Source of the DNA: Thermohalobaculum sediminis
GTDB taxonomy: Bacteria; Pseudomonadota; Alphaproteobacteria; Rhodobacterales; Rhodobacteraceae
Direction of reading: 5' to 3'
Length of the DNA stretch: 64,000 nt
Assembly (NCBI RefSeq): GCF_023487995.1
Contig: NZ_JAMFKN010000009.1
Span: 62,001 to 126,000, forward strand
Shown here: positions 52,235 through 60,889 of the stretch, piece by piece
How the letters are laid out: each line of letters starts with the position of its first letter
Numbering within the stretch: the first letter of the stretch is position 1
The notes under the pieces: model-generated
Databases searched by the model: none
What the model was told of the DNA's origin: nothing
The model's input: only the letters and a program-made list of their open reading frames with translations
Position numbers and translations under genes: made by a program

Positions 52235-54211
52235 TCACCGGAACGGCCAGGGCAGGTCGTAGCTCTGTTGCAGCAGGCCGTAGGGGAAGTTGAGGCTCAG
52301 CATCCAGGCAAGCCCCAGCACGAAGGCCGCGGCCCCCGCCGTCATGGTCAGGGTCGTCACCCAGCCTGCGCGCGCGCGCAGCCGCAGGAAGGCGATGAAG
52401 AACAGGATCATCGAGACGTAGAAGCCGACCAGCGCCGTCGCCGCCACCAGCCCCGCGATCCAGGCCGGGCCGGTCCAGAACCAGCCATTGTCGTCGCTTT
52501 CGGCATGGTCGCCCACGATCTCGTAGTCGTAGAAGGCCGGGTGGTCGTCATGCCCGCGCCACAGGTGCACCAGCAGGATTGCGGCGAAGACCAGCCCCAC
52601 CACGCCCACGCCCACCGGGAACACGGCGCCCAGGAACGAGTGCTGCGTCGTGTCCCACAGCGTGACCGCGAAGAAGCCCAGCATCGCCGCGGCGAACAGG
52701 ATCTGCACGCCGCGGCTGGCGCGCGAGGCGGCCGCGCCGGCCGCCGTGCCGGTGTCGTCCACCCGGTTGCGCAGCCCGAACCAGACCGAGGCCAGCGTCA
52801 TCAGCCCGATGATGATCACGCCGGGCCGCAGGAGGAAGTCCCAGCCGTTGAACTGCAGCGCCTGGTAGAAATAGGTCTCGGCCTGCGGCGAGAGCACATA
52901 GCCGATCAGCAGAGCCGGGCGCGGCCAGCCGAAGCGCTTCATCAGGATGCCCACCAGCCCCAGCGCCAGCAGAGCCACCAGATCGGCCAGATCCCGGGTC
53001 GCCTGGAAGGCGGCGAAGCAGATCAGCGCGATCATGCAGGGTGCGAGGAAGGGGAAGGGGATGGCCGTGAGCCGCGAGATCGGCTGCGCCAGCGCGATGC
53101 AGATGCCCGCGCCCATGATGTTCGCAAGCGCCAGCGACCAGATGATCGAGTAGGTGACATTGAGGTCGGGGCCCACCATAGAGGGCCCCGGCTCGATGCC
53201 GATCAGCACCATGCCGCCGAGGAACACCGCCATCGAGCCCGAGCCGGGGATGCCGAACAGCATGGTCGGCAACAGCGCGCCGCCCTGCATGGCGTTGTTG
53301 GCGCTTTCCGGCGCGACCACGCCGCGGATGTCGCCCTTGCCGAACTGCGGGTCCTTCCGGGTGGTCTGCACCGCGTGGCCATAGGCGATCCAGTCGACCA
53401 CCGAGCCGCCCAGTCCCGGAATGGCGCCGATCATGCAGCCGATGCCCGCGCAGCGGACCGACAGGAAGATGTTGCGCCACCAGTCGAGGAAGCCCCGCAG
53501 CCAGCCCGCGCCGATCACGCTGCCCTGCGCGATTGCGCTGTTGCGGCGCAAGAGGTCCGAGATCTCGGGCACCGCGAACAGCCCGAGGCCAACGATCACC
53601 AGCGGGATGCCGTCATAGAGGTATTCGGTGTCGAAGATCATGCGGAACTCGCCGGTCGCCGGCGCACCGCCAATCGCCCCGATCAGCAGGCCGATCGAGC
53701 ACGCCGCCAGCCCCTTGGGCAGGCTGCGCCCGGCCAGCACTGCGACCATCGACAGCCCGAACAGCGCCAGCATGAACAACTCGGCCGAGCCGAACATCAG
53801 GATCAGCGGCCGCGCGATCAGCACGAAACCGGTGAGGATCAGCGCCCCCACCACGCCGCCGAACAGCGACGAGATGAAGGCCGCCGACAGCGCCCGCGCC
53901 GCCTGTCCCGACTTCGCCAGCGGGAAGCCGTCCAGCACCGTCGCCTGGCTGGCGCTGGATCCCGGTATCCCCATCAGGACCGAGGCGAAGGTGTCCGAGG
54001 TCGGGATCACCGCCACCAGCCCGATAAGCATACCCAGCGCCGAGATCGGCTCCATGCCATACAGGAACGGCACCAGAAGCGAGAGGCCCGCGATGCCGCC
54101 CAGCCCGGGGATCACGCCGACCACGAGGCCGACCGACACGCCGAGCAGCATGTAGCCGAGATGTTCGGCCGTCATCAGTGCCGCGAATGCGGCGGCAAGG
54201 GTCTCGAGCAT
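52235..54211 (-). CDS. Tripartite tricarboxylate transporter permease, TctA fused to TctB
   Basis: A 658-residue protein. Residues 1-480 are TctA, the large permease (GLVVGVIPGLGGIAGL and IPGSGSMAVFLGGMVLIGIE motifs). Residues 500-645 add four helices that read as TctB, the small permease normally encoded separately. No other TctB is seen nearby. It works with the periplasmic TctC encoded upstream; sodium or proton driven. The ATG at 54211 is chosen; the extra open stretch upstream includes the hairpin. Its 3' end is 7 nt from the dehydrogenase start. Confidence 0.92.
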   Translation of the reverse strand: MLETLAAAFAALMTAEHLGYMLLGVSVGLVVGVIPGLGGIAGLSLLVPFLYGMEPISALGMLIGLVAVIPTSDTFASVLMGIPGSSASQATVLDGFPLAKSGQAARALSAAFISSLFGGVVGALILTGFVLIARPLILMFGSAELFMLALFGLSMVAVLAGRSLPKGLAACSIGLLIGAIGGAPATGEFRMIFDTEYLYDGIPLVIVGLGLFAVPEISDLLRRNSAIAQGSVIGAGWLRGFLDWWRNIFLSVRCAGIGCMIGAIPGLGGSVVDWIAYGHAVQTTRKDPQFGKGDIRGVVAPESANNAMQGGALLPTMLFGIPGSGSMAVFLGGMVLIGIEPGPSMVGPDLNVTYSIIWSLALANIMGAGICIALAQPISRLTAIPFPFLAPCMIALICFAAFQATRDLADLVALLALGLVGILMKRFGWPRPALLIGYVLSPQAETYFYQALQFNGWDFLLRPGVIIIGLMTLASVWFGLRNRVDDTGTAAGAAASRASRGVQILFAAAMLGFFAVTLWDTTQHSFLGAVFPVGVGVVGLVFAAILLVHLWRGHDDHPAFYDYEIVGDHAESDDNGWFWTGPAWIAGLVAATALVGFYVSMILFFIAFLRLRARAGWVTTLTMTAGAAAFVLGLAWMLSLNFPYGLLQQSYDLPWPFR

Positions 54212-54250
54212 CGCCGGCTCCCCCCGTTCGCAAGGACGATGAAGATGGGG

Positions 54251-54278
54251 GGCGGGCGGCCGAGGCCGGCCGCCCGCC
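54251..54278 (-). other. Hairpin between tctC and tctAB
   Basis: Perfect 11-bp arms GGCGGGCGGCC and GGCCGCCCGCC with a 6-nt loop, in the 81-nt gap after tctC. Such structures after a binding-protein gene usually protect its mRNA and hold back the permease. No T-run follows on the minus strand, so it is not a full terminator. Confidence 0.7.
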
Positions 54279-54292
54279 AACTCAGGCCGCGA

Positions 54293-55399
54293 TCACTCGC
54301 CCAGCTTGACGTTGTACTCGGCCGTCAGCATGTCGACGACCTGCTTGCGAAGCTCGGGAGAGATGACGGTGCCCTTGGTGTAGAGCGCCTGCGCCGCCTT
54401 GCCGGTCACCTGCTCGTAGGTGCCAAGCACCGCCTCCTTCGTGGCATGGTATTCGGGGTCCTGCTTCATCGCCGTGACGGCCGCCTGGTAGGCGTCGACG
54501 ATCTCCTGCGGCGTGTCCTTGGGCAGGAACACCATCTTCTGCGCCGGGAAACCCGCGGTGAAGAATGCAAAGTAGGCGTCGTATTCGGGGCCCGAGGGCG
54601 CCTGGCCGGTCGCCATCTGGTAGGCCTCGCCAAAATGCGGCAGGTCGGGGAAGGTCGGGTCGCGCACGAGGTTGCCGTCCTCGTCCAGCGCGCCCCACGA
54701 GAACAGCGGCACGGCGGTGCCCGCCTCGACCAGCGGCGTCACGTTCTTCAGGTAGGCCGACGAGGTCTGGTAGTCGATGTTCGTCTCGCCCCGCTCGAAG
54801 GCGAGCCGCCCGTCGCCGCGGCCCTTGAAGCCGAACACGTGCTGCACGTCGAGGCCCATCATCTTGAACCCCAGCAGCGGCACGAGGTCGAGCGAGGTCG
54901 CACCCTGGCTCGCATAAACCAGCTTCTGGCCCTTGAGCTTGCCGATCTCGGCCGCCGAGGTCACGCCGGTCGAGGGCGACGTGTAGGCGACGCCGCCGGT
55001 GGGCGAGGCCATCACGATCTTCCAGTCGGCGTATTCGTAGCGCACGCGCGGGTCGCCCAGCAGGTAGGGGAACTGCGTCGAGCCCGAGGTGCCAAGGATC
55101 GTCAGCCCATCGGGCTTGGCGCGCGCCGCGAACAGGTTGGTGCCCTTGGTCGAGCCGCCGCCCGGCTCGTTCACCACCACCACGGTGGGGTTGCCCGGCA
55201 GGTACTTGGACAGGAAGGGCGCATTGAAGCGCGCCCAGGTGTCGGAGCCACCGCCGGCCGAGAAGGGGATGATCCACTCGATCGTCTTGCCCTCGAAGGA
55301 CACCTGGGCCTGTGCCGCGCCGCCGAGCGCCAGCGCCGCCGCGCCGCCGATCAGCGCGGCGATTGCGCCGCGCCGGGTAATGTCGAAAAATCCGGTCAT
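54293..55399 (-). CDS. TctC-type solute-binding protein of the tripartite transporter
   Basis: A 368-residue periplasmic protein. The N-terminus has a twin-arginine-like signal (ITRRGAIAALIGGAA...), cut near AQAQ. The mature part has the TctC/Bug features: TIEWIIPFSAGGGSDTWARF and NEPGGGSTKGTNLF that hold the carboxylate ligand. It is longer than the usual 320-residue family members. AGGAGG ribosome site. Starts the tctC-tctAB-dehydrogenase-prpF operon. Confidence 0.92.
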   Translation of the reverse strand: MTGFFDITRRGAIAALIGGAAALALGGAAQAQVSFEGKTIEWIIPFSAGGGSDTWARFNAPFLSKYLPGNPTVVVVNEPGGGSTKGTNLFAARAKPDGLTILGTSGSTQFPYLLGDPRVRYEYADWKIVMASPTGGVAYTSPSTGVTSAAEIGKLKGQKLVYASQGATSLDLVPLLGFKMMGLDVQHVFGFKGRGDGRLAFERGETNIDYQTSSAYLKNVTPLVEAGTAVPLFSWGALDEDGNLVRDPTFPDLPHFGEAYQMATGQAPSGPEYDAYFAFFTAGFPAQKMVFLPKDTPQEIVDAYQAAVTAMKQDPEYHATKEAVLGTYEQVTGKAAQALYTKGTVISPELRKQVVDMLTAEYNVKLGE

Positions 55400-55583
55400 C
55401 TTGCTGTTCCTCCTGAGCTTCGTTTCCCCACCGGAGCGGCTGCCGCGATGCGGTCACCACCCCGAATCGCCGGGACTTGTCACTGCGGCCCGGCTTCTTC
55501 GTGACGAAGCATAGTGACGCTAGCTGTCCCGGAACTGTCAAAGTTCTTTCGCCGGCCCGGCGCGCGGCGCTGCGGAAAGTCTC
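55400..55583. promoter_or_regulatory. Gap holding the tctC promoter
   Basis: No gene is seen in this 184-nt stretch. It must contain the promoter of the tctC operon (minus strand) and the tail of the phn operon, whose last gene ends at 55584. No convincing operator or terminator was found by eye. Confidence 0.4.
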
Positions 55584-57599
55584 TCAGCGCCGCCGCCAGG
55601 CCTGCGTGCGCACCAGCACGCGCCGCGTCACGACGGCGTGCAGGATACGGGCGACCGCGTTGGTGTAGAAGATCATCATCCCCATCGCCGCGGCGGGGGC
55701 GATGTCGCCCGCATCGTCCATGTTCAGCACCGCGATCGAGGCGAGCGTCGTCTGGGTCGAGTAGAGGAACACCACCGCCGACACCGTCGTCATCGCGTTG
55801 ACGAACAGGTAGATCGAGATGTCGAGGATCGCTGGCAGGCAGACCGGGACGGTGACGCGCGCGAACAGCCGGTAGAAGGGCTGGCGCAGCGAGCTTGCGA
55901 CCGGCTCGAACTCGGCGTCGATCTGCTTCAACGCGGTCAGCGCGGTAAGGTGCCCGACCGTGTAGAAATGCGTGACCGTCGAGACCACCAGGATCGCCAT
56001 GGTCCCGTAGATCGCGTTCAGCGGGTTGGCCGGGTTGTTGAAGAAGAAGATGTAGGCAAGGCCAAGCACCATGCCGGGGATCGCCATCGGCAGCATCGCG
56101 AGGAACTGGAAGACGTTGCGCCCGGCCGCGAAGCCGTCGACCTTCTCGACCATGTATGCGCCGGTGAAGACCACGACCGTGCCGATGACCGCCGTCAGCG
56201 CCGCCATCTCGATCGAGTTCCAGTAGGACGCCCAGCCGCCCCCGTCCATGCGGTTGAAGTCATAGTTGTTGAGGCTCAGGCTCAGGTCATAGGGCCAGAA
56301 CTTCACCAGCGCGGCATATTGGCAGACCAGGATGATGCCCATGATGAAGACGGCGATGGCTCCGCACCAGGCGAGGCAGAACATCTCGAAGCGCCGGTTC
56401 GGCCGGGGCTCGAACGGCACCGAGCGGGCCGAGAGCAGCGAGACCTGCTTCTTCTGCATCTGCCGGTCGACCGCGAAGGCCACCACCGCCGGTATCAGCA
56501 GGATCATCGAGACGACCGCGCCCATCTCGAAGTTCTGCTGGCCGATCACCTGCTTGTAGATGTCGATCGCCAGCACGTTGTATTGCCCGCCGATCACCTT
56601 GGGCAGGCCGAAATCGGTGATGACCAGCGTGAAGGTCACGAAGGCGGCCGAGATCAGGCCATAGCGGGCGCCGGGGATCGTCACGATCCAGAAGGTGCGC
56701 CACTTGCTGGCGCGCAGCGACTCGGCTGCCTCGTACTGCCGCTGGTCGGCGAGCGACAGCGCCGTCGAGATGATGATGAAGGCGTGCGGGAAGGTGAAGA
56801 AGACCGAGCCGATCACGATGCCGAGGGGGCCGTAGATCGACTGCCCGCCCAGCATCTCCTTCAGCATCCCCTGGTTGCCGAACAGGTAGATCAGCGCGAT
56901 GCCGGGCAGCAGCGAGGGCACCAGGATCGGCATCATCGCGACCAGTCGGAAGCTGCCCTTGAACGGCATGCAGCTTCGGTTGATCGCGTAGGCGAAGCCG
57001 AAGGCGAGCACCACCGTCAGCACCGTGCTGACCGTCGCGATGAAGATCGAGTTCTCGATCGACGAGAACAGCGCGGGATTCGAGAAGTACTCGGCATAGT
57101 TCTGCAGGCCCTGCGAGGCCACGGGGCGCAGGTTGACGCGCCGGAAGGTGTTGCTGTCGTACTCCTGCCACGCGGTCGTGTTCTTGAGGTCGAGCCCGAC
57201 CAGCCAGGGCGCGTTGTCGGTGGTGCCGCGCAGGCGGTACTTGACCGGGCTGCGGAAGCTGAAATCGGGGAAGAAATCGGTCGCTGACAGGCGGCCGTTC
57301 GTGTTGGTCCGCAGGTCCGTGGGAGCAAAGCGGCCCAGCCGCGCGTTCAGCTCGGCCGCGCTCACGGGCTCGCCCCAGTTGCCCGCCTCGTCGCTGACCT
57401 GGAACTCGTAGCGCGTGAGGTCGAAGCTGTAGGTCACCAGCGAGCGCGACATCATCGCGTAGAGCGGCAGCGCCAGCGCGATCACGAGGTAGAGGCCGAT
57501 CACGACCATGAACAGCCGCTTGATCGCGCCGTCTCGGTCGACGCGCAGGCGGACCGCCTTCCCGGGCGGCATGGCGATCTGGGTGCCGTCCACGCTCAT
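55584..57599 (-). CDS. phnV: 2-aminoethylphosphonate-type ABC transporter permease (fused pair)
   Basis: A 671-residue inner-membrane protein made of two binding-protein-dependent permease modules, about residues 180-390 and 470-660, each with an ABC-contact loop (EAAESLRASKWRTFWIVTIP and EPVASSLRQPFYRLFARVTV). A first helix (29-50) and a roughly 120-residue periplasmic insert stand before the first module. This single-chain build resembles the putative aminoethylphosphonate permeases next to phnS/phnT. Its start overlaps the phnT stop by 4 nt. Fused iron-transport permeases look similar, so substrate rests on context. Confidence 0.85.
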   Translation of the reverse strand: MSVDGTQIAMPPGKAVRLRVDRDGAIKRLFMVVIGLYLVIALALPLYAMMSRSLVTYSFDLTRYEFQVSDEAGNWGEPVSAAELNARLGRFAPTDLRTNTNGRLSATDFFPDFSFRSPVKYRLRGTTDNAPWLVGLDLKNTTAWQEYDSNTFRRVNLRPVASQGLQNYAEYFSNPALFSSIENSIFIATVSTVLTVVLAFGFAYAINRSCMPFKGSFRLVAMMPILVPSLLPGIALIYLFGNQGMLKEMLGGQSIYGPLGIVIGSVFFTFPHAFIIISTALSLADQRQYEAAESLRASKWRTFWIVTIPGARYGLISAAFVTFTLVITDFGLPKVIGGQYNVLAIDIYKQVIGQQNFEMGAVVSMILLIPAVVAFAVDRQMQKKQVSLLSARSVPFEPRPNRRFEMFCLAWCGAIAVFIMGIILVCQYAALVKFWPYDLSLSLNNYDFNRMDGGGWASYWNSIEMAALTAVIGTVVVFTGAYMVEKVDGFAAGRNVFQFLAMLPMAIPGMVLGLAYIFFFNNPANPLNAIYGTMAILVVSTVTHFYTVGHLTALTALKQIDAEFEPVASSLRQPFYRLFARVTVPVCLPAILDISIYLFVNAMTTVSAVVFLYSTQTTLASIAVLNMDDAGDIAPAAAMGMMIFYTNAVARILHAVVTRRVLVRTQAWRRR

Positions 57600-58738
57600 C
57601 CCTCCCGCGGGAACACCAGCACGCGCTCGGCCGGGAGCTCGACCGAGATCTCGCGGCCGGTTTCGAGCCCCAGCCGACGCACGGCGTTCATCGAGAAGTT
57701 CGAGACCAGCGGCGCGCCCCGCAGCGCCGCGGCGCGCAGATGCGTGCGCCAGTACGAGCCCAGGAACTCCATGTCCTCGATCTGCACGCGGAAGACGTTG
57801 GGCTGCCCGTCATCGGCATGGGCGGCGGGGTGGGGCAGGATGTCCTCGGGTCGCACGGCGACCGTGACGGGCTTGCCCTCGGCAATCGCGCCGGTGCTCG
57901 CCTGCAGCGCCACGTCGCCGATGCGCACGTTGCCGTCGCGCAGGACCGACTCGAACTTGTTCGTCTCCCCCACGAAATCGGCCACGAACAGCGTCGCGGG
58001 GTGGCGGTAGACCTCGGTCGGCGTGCCGACCTGCTCGATCACCCCGTGGTTCATCACCACGATGCGGTCGGCCATCGAAAGCGCCTCCTCCTGATCGTGG
58101 GTGACCATGATGGTGGTGACGCCCAGCTTGCGCTGCAGCTCCTTGATCTCGTGGCGCAGATGCACCCGCACCTTGGCATCGAGCGCCGAGAGCGGCTCGT
58201 CGAGCAGCAAAAGCCCCGGCTTGATCGCGATGGCGCGCGCCAGCGCGATGCGCTGCTGCTGGCCGCCGGAAAGCTGCGTTGGATATTTGCGCGCCTGCTC
58301 CGGCAGACCCACGAGCTGCAGAAGCTCGGCCACCCGCGCGTCGATCTCGCGGCGCGGCCGGCGCGTGTTCTCCAGTCCGAAGGCGATGTTGTCGCGCACC
58401 GTCAGGTTCGGGAACAGCGCATAGGACTGGAACACGATCCCGTAGTCGCGCCGCGAGGCGGGCAGGGTCGAGATGTCGACGCCCGCCTGCTCGATCGTGC
58501 CTCGACTCTGCGGGTCGAGGCCCGCGATCGCGCGCAGCAGCGTGGTCTTGCCGCAACCCGAAGGGCCGAGGAAGCAGACGAACTCACCCTGCTCGATCTC
58601 GAGCGACACGTCGCGCAGTGCAACGAAGTCGCCGAACGCCTTCCAAAGGTTGGAGATCCTCAGATAGGGCTCGCGCTCGCGCGGGCCCGGTCGCGCGTCG
58701 AGAGGCGTGGCCGCCTCCGCTCCGCCGGCAGCATTCAT
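57596..58738 (-). CDS. phnT: 2-aminoethylphosphonate-type ABC transporter ATP-binding protein
   Basis: A 380-residue ABC ATPase: Walker A GPSGCGKTT (58-66), signature LSGGQ (156-160), Walker B LLLLDEP (176-182), then the C-terminal TOBE-type regulatory domain (VAVRPEDILPHP and following). The ATG at 58738 is chosen. The N-terminal ~25 residues before the fold are not conserved. Energises uptake with PhnS and the fused permease; a hairpin separates it from phnS. Confidence 0.88.
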   Translation of the reverse strand: MNAAGGAEAATPLDARPGPREREPYLRISNLWKAFGDFVALRDVSLEIEQGEFVCFLGPSGCGKTTLLRAIAGLDPQSRGTIEQAGVDISTLPASRRDYGIVFQSYALFPNLTVRDNIAFGLENTRRPRREIDARVAELLQLVGLPEQARKYPTQLSGGQQQRIALARAIAIKPGLLLLDEPLSALDAKVRVHLRHEIKELQRKLGVTTIMVTHDQEEALSMADRIVVMNHGVIEQVGTPTEVYRHPATLFVADFVGETNKFESVLRDGNVRIGDVALQASTGAIAEGKPVTVAVRPEDILPHPAAHADDGQPNVFRVQIEDMEFLGSYWRTHLRAAALRGAPLVSNFSMNAVRRLGLETGREISVELPAERVLVFPREG

Positions 58739-58768
58739 CCTGATCGTCCCGCCCGGTTGAAAAGACTG

Positions 58769-58792
58769 GGGCGCCGCCTCGGGGCGGCGCCC
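58769..58792 (-). other. Hairpin between phnS and phnT
   Basis: Perfect 10-bp arms GGGCGCCGCC and GGCGGCGCCC around a 4-nt loop. Reading the minus strand it is followed by CAGTCTTTTC. It may act as a partial terminator or a 3' protector of the phnS mRNA. Confidence 0.7.
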
Positions 58793-58808
58793 GCGAACGC
58801 GGGAGAGG

Positions 58809-59825
58809 TCAGCTCCTGGGCTCCGACTTGGTGTCGTAGCGCCGGGTCCATTCCTCAAGGATGGCGCTGCGGTTGTTCGCGGCCCACTCGAAGTCGTTGT
58901 CGATCATCGCGTCCTCGATGCCCGCGGGGAAGTGCTCGACAGGCTTGGCGATGCCGGGGATGCCGACGACGGCATAGCCGACATTGTACATCTCCATCGC
59001 CTTGCGCGAGATCGACCAGTCGACCAGCGTCTGCGCCGCTTCGGGCGCATCGGTCCCGGCCACGATCGCGGTGGCCTCCATGTCCCAGCCGATGCCCTCC
59101 GACGGCACGATGATGTCGATGGGGGCGCCCGCCGCCTTCGACTTGGCGCCGCGGAAGGCGAACGACACGCCGATCACCGTCTCGCCGGCCGCGGCCATCT
59201 TGCAGGGCTTCGAGCCGGAGTGGGTATAGGCCTGGATGTTCTGGTGCAGGGCGTCCATGTACTCCCAGCCCTTTTCCTCGCCGAAGATCTGCAGCCAGCT
59301 CGACACGTCGAGGAAGCCGGTGCCGGACGAGGCCGGGTTCGGCATGACGATGTGGCCGGCATATTCGGGCTTGGTCAGGTCCATCCAGCTCGTGGGCGCG
59401 GTCATCCCCAGCTTGGCGCCCTCGACCGTGTTGTAGCAGATCGCGGCCACCCAGGCGTCCATGCCGACCCACGAGGGCGGGTTGTCGCCGTCACGGAAGT
59501 TCTTGCTCAGCGCGTCCAGCCCCTTCGGCGCATAGGGCTCGAGCATGCCTTCGGTCTTGAGCACCAGAAGCGAGGTCGCGGCCAGGCCCCAGACCACGTC
59601 GGCCTGCGGATTGTTCTTCTCTGCCAGAAGCTTCGCGGTGATGACGCCGGTCGAGTCGCGCACCCAGTTGATCTTGATGTCGGGGTGGTCCTGGTTGAAC
59701 GTCTCGGCATAGCGCGCGAGATCCTCGGCCTCGACCGCGGTGTACACGGTCAGCTCGGTCTCCGCCCGGGCCGCAACGGTGCAGAGCAGGGCCGCCGCCG
59801 CGCTCAGGAGCAGGGTCTTTTTCAT
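58809..59825 (-). CDS. phnS: 2-aminoethylphosphonate-type ABC transporter substrate-binding protein
   Basis: A 338-residue periplasmic binding protein with a signal peptide (MKKTLLLSAAAALLCTVAARA, here 21 residues, cut before ETEL). The mature start LTVYTAVEAEDLARYAETF is shared with Fbp/PotD-like binders and with the PhnS2 family. Its substrate cannot be read from the binding pocket alone, but phnA, phnY and a PbfA-like gene on the same strand point to aminoethylphosphonate or its hydroxy form. Confidence 0.85.
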   Translation of the reverse strand: MKKTLLLSAAAALLCTVAARAETELTVYTAVEAEDLARYAETFNQDHPDIKINWVRDSTGVITAKLLAEKNNPQADVVWGLAATSLLVLKTEGMLEPYAPKGLDALSKNFRDGDNPPSWVGMDAWVAAICYNTVEGAKLGMTAPTSWMDLTKPEYAGHIVMPNPASSGTGFLDVSSWLQIFGEEKGWEYMDALHQNIQAYTHSGSKPCKMAAAGETVIGVSFAFRGAKSKAAGAPIDIIVPSEGIGWDMEATAIVAGTDAPEAAQTLVDWSISRKAMEMYNVGYAVVGIPGIAKPVEHFPAGIEDAMIDNDFEWAANNRSAILEEWTRRYDTKSEPRS

Positions 59826-60049
59826 CGTGATACCTTCCCGTCGATTTTCAATGACGTGTCGAACGCGCCTGGGGCTGCGTCGAACGTTCGTCGGACCCTC
59901 GCGGGCAGGTGTCCGGGTTGTCCGGGCTGACCTGCGGGGAAGCCGTCCGTCCGTGCGCACAGCGTCTCATTGTGGCGGAAGTTTGTGAAGCTATGAACAA
60001 TAAGTAAAATCTATTCGACTTATGTCTCGAACGATTCTTCCGATGGCGC
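59826..60049 (-). promoter_or_regulatory. phnS leader and promoter region
   Basis: A 224-nt gap without a gene. It holds the perfect palindrome CGAACGTTCG (59881-59890), a short inverted repeat GCAGGT/ACCTGC (59905-59935) that brackets two copies of GTCCGGG, and an A+T-rich segment (59,985-60,040) suited to a promoter. The last matches no known motif. Confidence 0.45.
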
Positions 60050-60889
60050 TCACGATCCGGCCGCGAGCGCCATCACGCCGCCGGCCACGATGGCGGCGGC
60101 GGTGATCCGCCCCTTCCACGGCCGCTCGCCGAACAGCACCACGCCCATCAGCGCCGCGATGATGACGCTCGACTCGCGCACCGCCGATACCGCCCCCAGC
60201 GGCGCGAAGGACTTGACGTAAAGAACGATTCCATAAGCCGAAACCGACAGAAGCCCCCCGATCAGCCCGAGCAGGACGACCTGCCGGCTCACGCCCGCCC
60301 TGGTGCGGTGCCGGTGCAGCGCGACGGCCAGCGGCACCGGCGCCTCCAGGATGAACAGCCAGCCCATATAGCCCAGCGGGCTTTCCGACAGCCGCACGCC
60401 GATCCCGTCGGCGGTGGAATAGAGCGCGATGCACATCCCCAGCGTCACCGCCAGCGCCACGCTGCCGCGCGGCGCGCTGGCGGCACCCCGCTGCAACGCC
60501 AGCAGGCCGATCCCCGCCGACACCGCCGCCACGCCCGCCCAGCCGGCGGGCGAAAGGCTCTCGCCGATCAGCAGGAAGGCCGACAGCGCCACCAGCGCCG
60601 GCGCTATCCCGCGCGAGATGGGATAGACTTGGCTCAGATCCCCCAGCCGGTAGGAATGGAACAGCAGCAGGTAATAGGCGTAATGCGTCGCCGTCGAGAT
60701 GGCGATCGACGGCCAGCTCGCCATCGCGGGCAGGGGCGCCATGGCCGCCAGCGCGGCGCCGACGAAGACATGCGACAGCGCCACCCCCGCCAGCACCGCC
60801 GCCCGGTCGGTCGCCGACTTGACCAGCGCGTTCCAGCTTGCGTGCATGAAGGCGGCCGACAGCACCAGGGCGAGCGCGTAGGCGCTCAT
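60050..60889 (-). CDS. EamA/DMT-type membrane transporter
   Basis: A 279-residue protein with about ten helices in two repeats; typical segments are HASWNALVKSATDRAA near the start and VRESSVIIAALMGVVLFGERP near the end. EamA proteins are metabolite permeases or exporters. It overlaps the stop of the PbfA-like gene by 4 nt, so it is probably tied to phosphonate handling, perhaps moving an intermediate or product. Substrate unknown. Confidence 0.85.
   Translation of the reverse strand: MSAYALALVLSAAFMHASWNALVKSATDRAAVLAGVALSHVFVGAALAAMAPLPAMASWPSIAISTATHYAYYLLLFHSYRLGDLSQVYPISRGIAPALVALSAFLLIGESLSPAGWAGVAAVSAGIGLLALQRGAASAPRGSVALAVTLGMCIALYSTADGIGVRLSESPLGYMGWLFILEAPVPLAVALHRHRTRAGVSRQVVLLGLIGGLLSVSAYGIVLYVKSFAPLGAVSAVRESSVIIAALMGVVLFGERPWKGRITAAAIVAGGVMALAAGS

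Noticed and set aside
52004-55504. An open frame of over 1100 codons on the plus strand
   Set aside because: It is antisense to tctC, tctAB and the dehydrogenase, is rich in His, Arg, Gln and Asp as G+C-rich shadow frames are, and shows no family motif or ribosome site.
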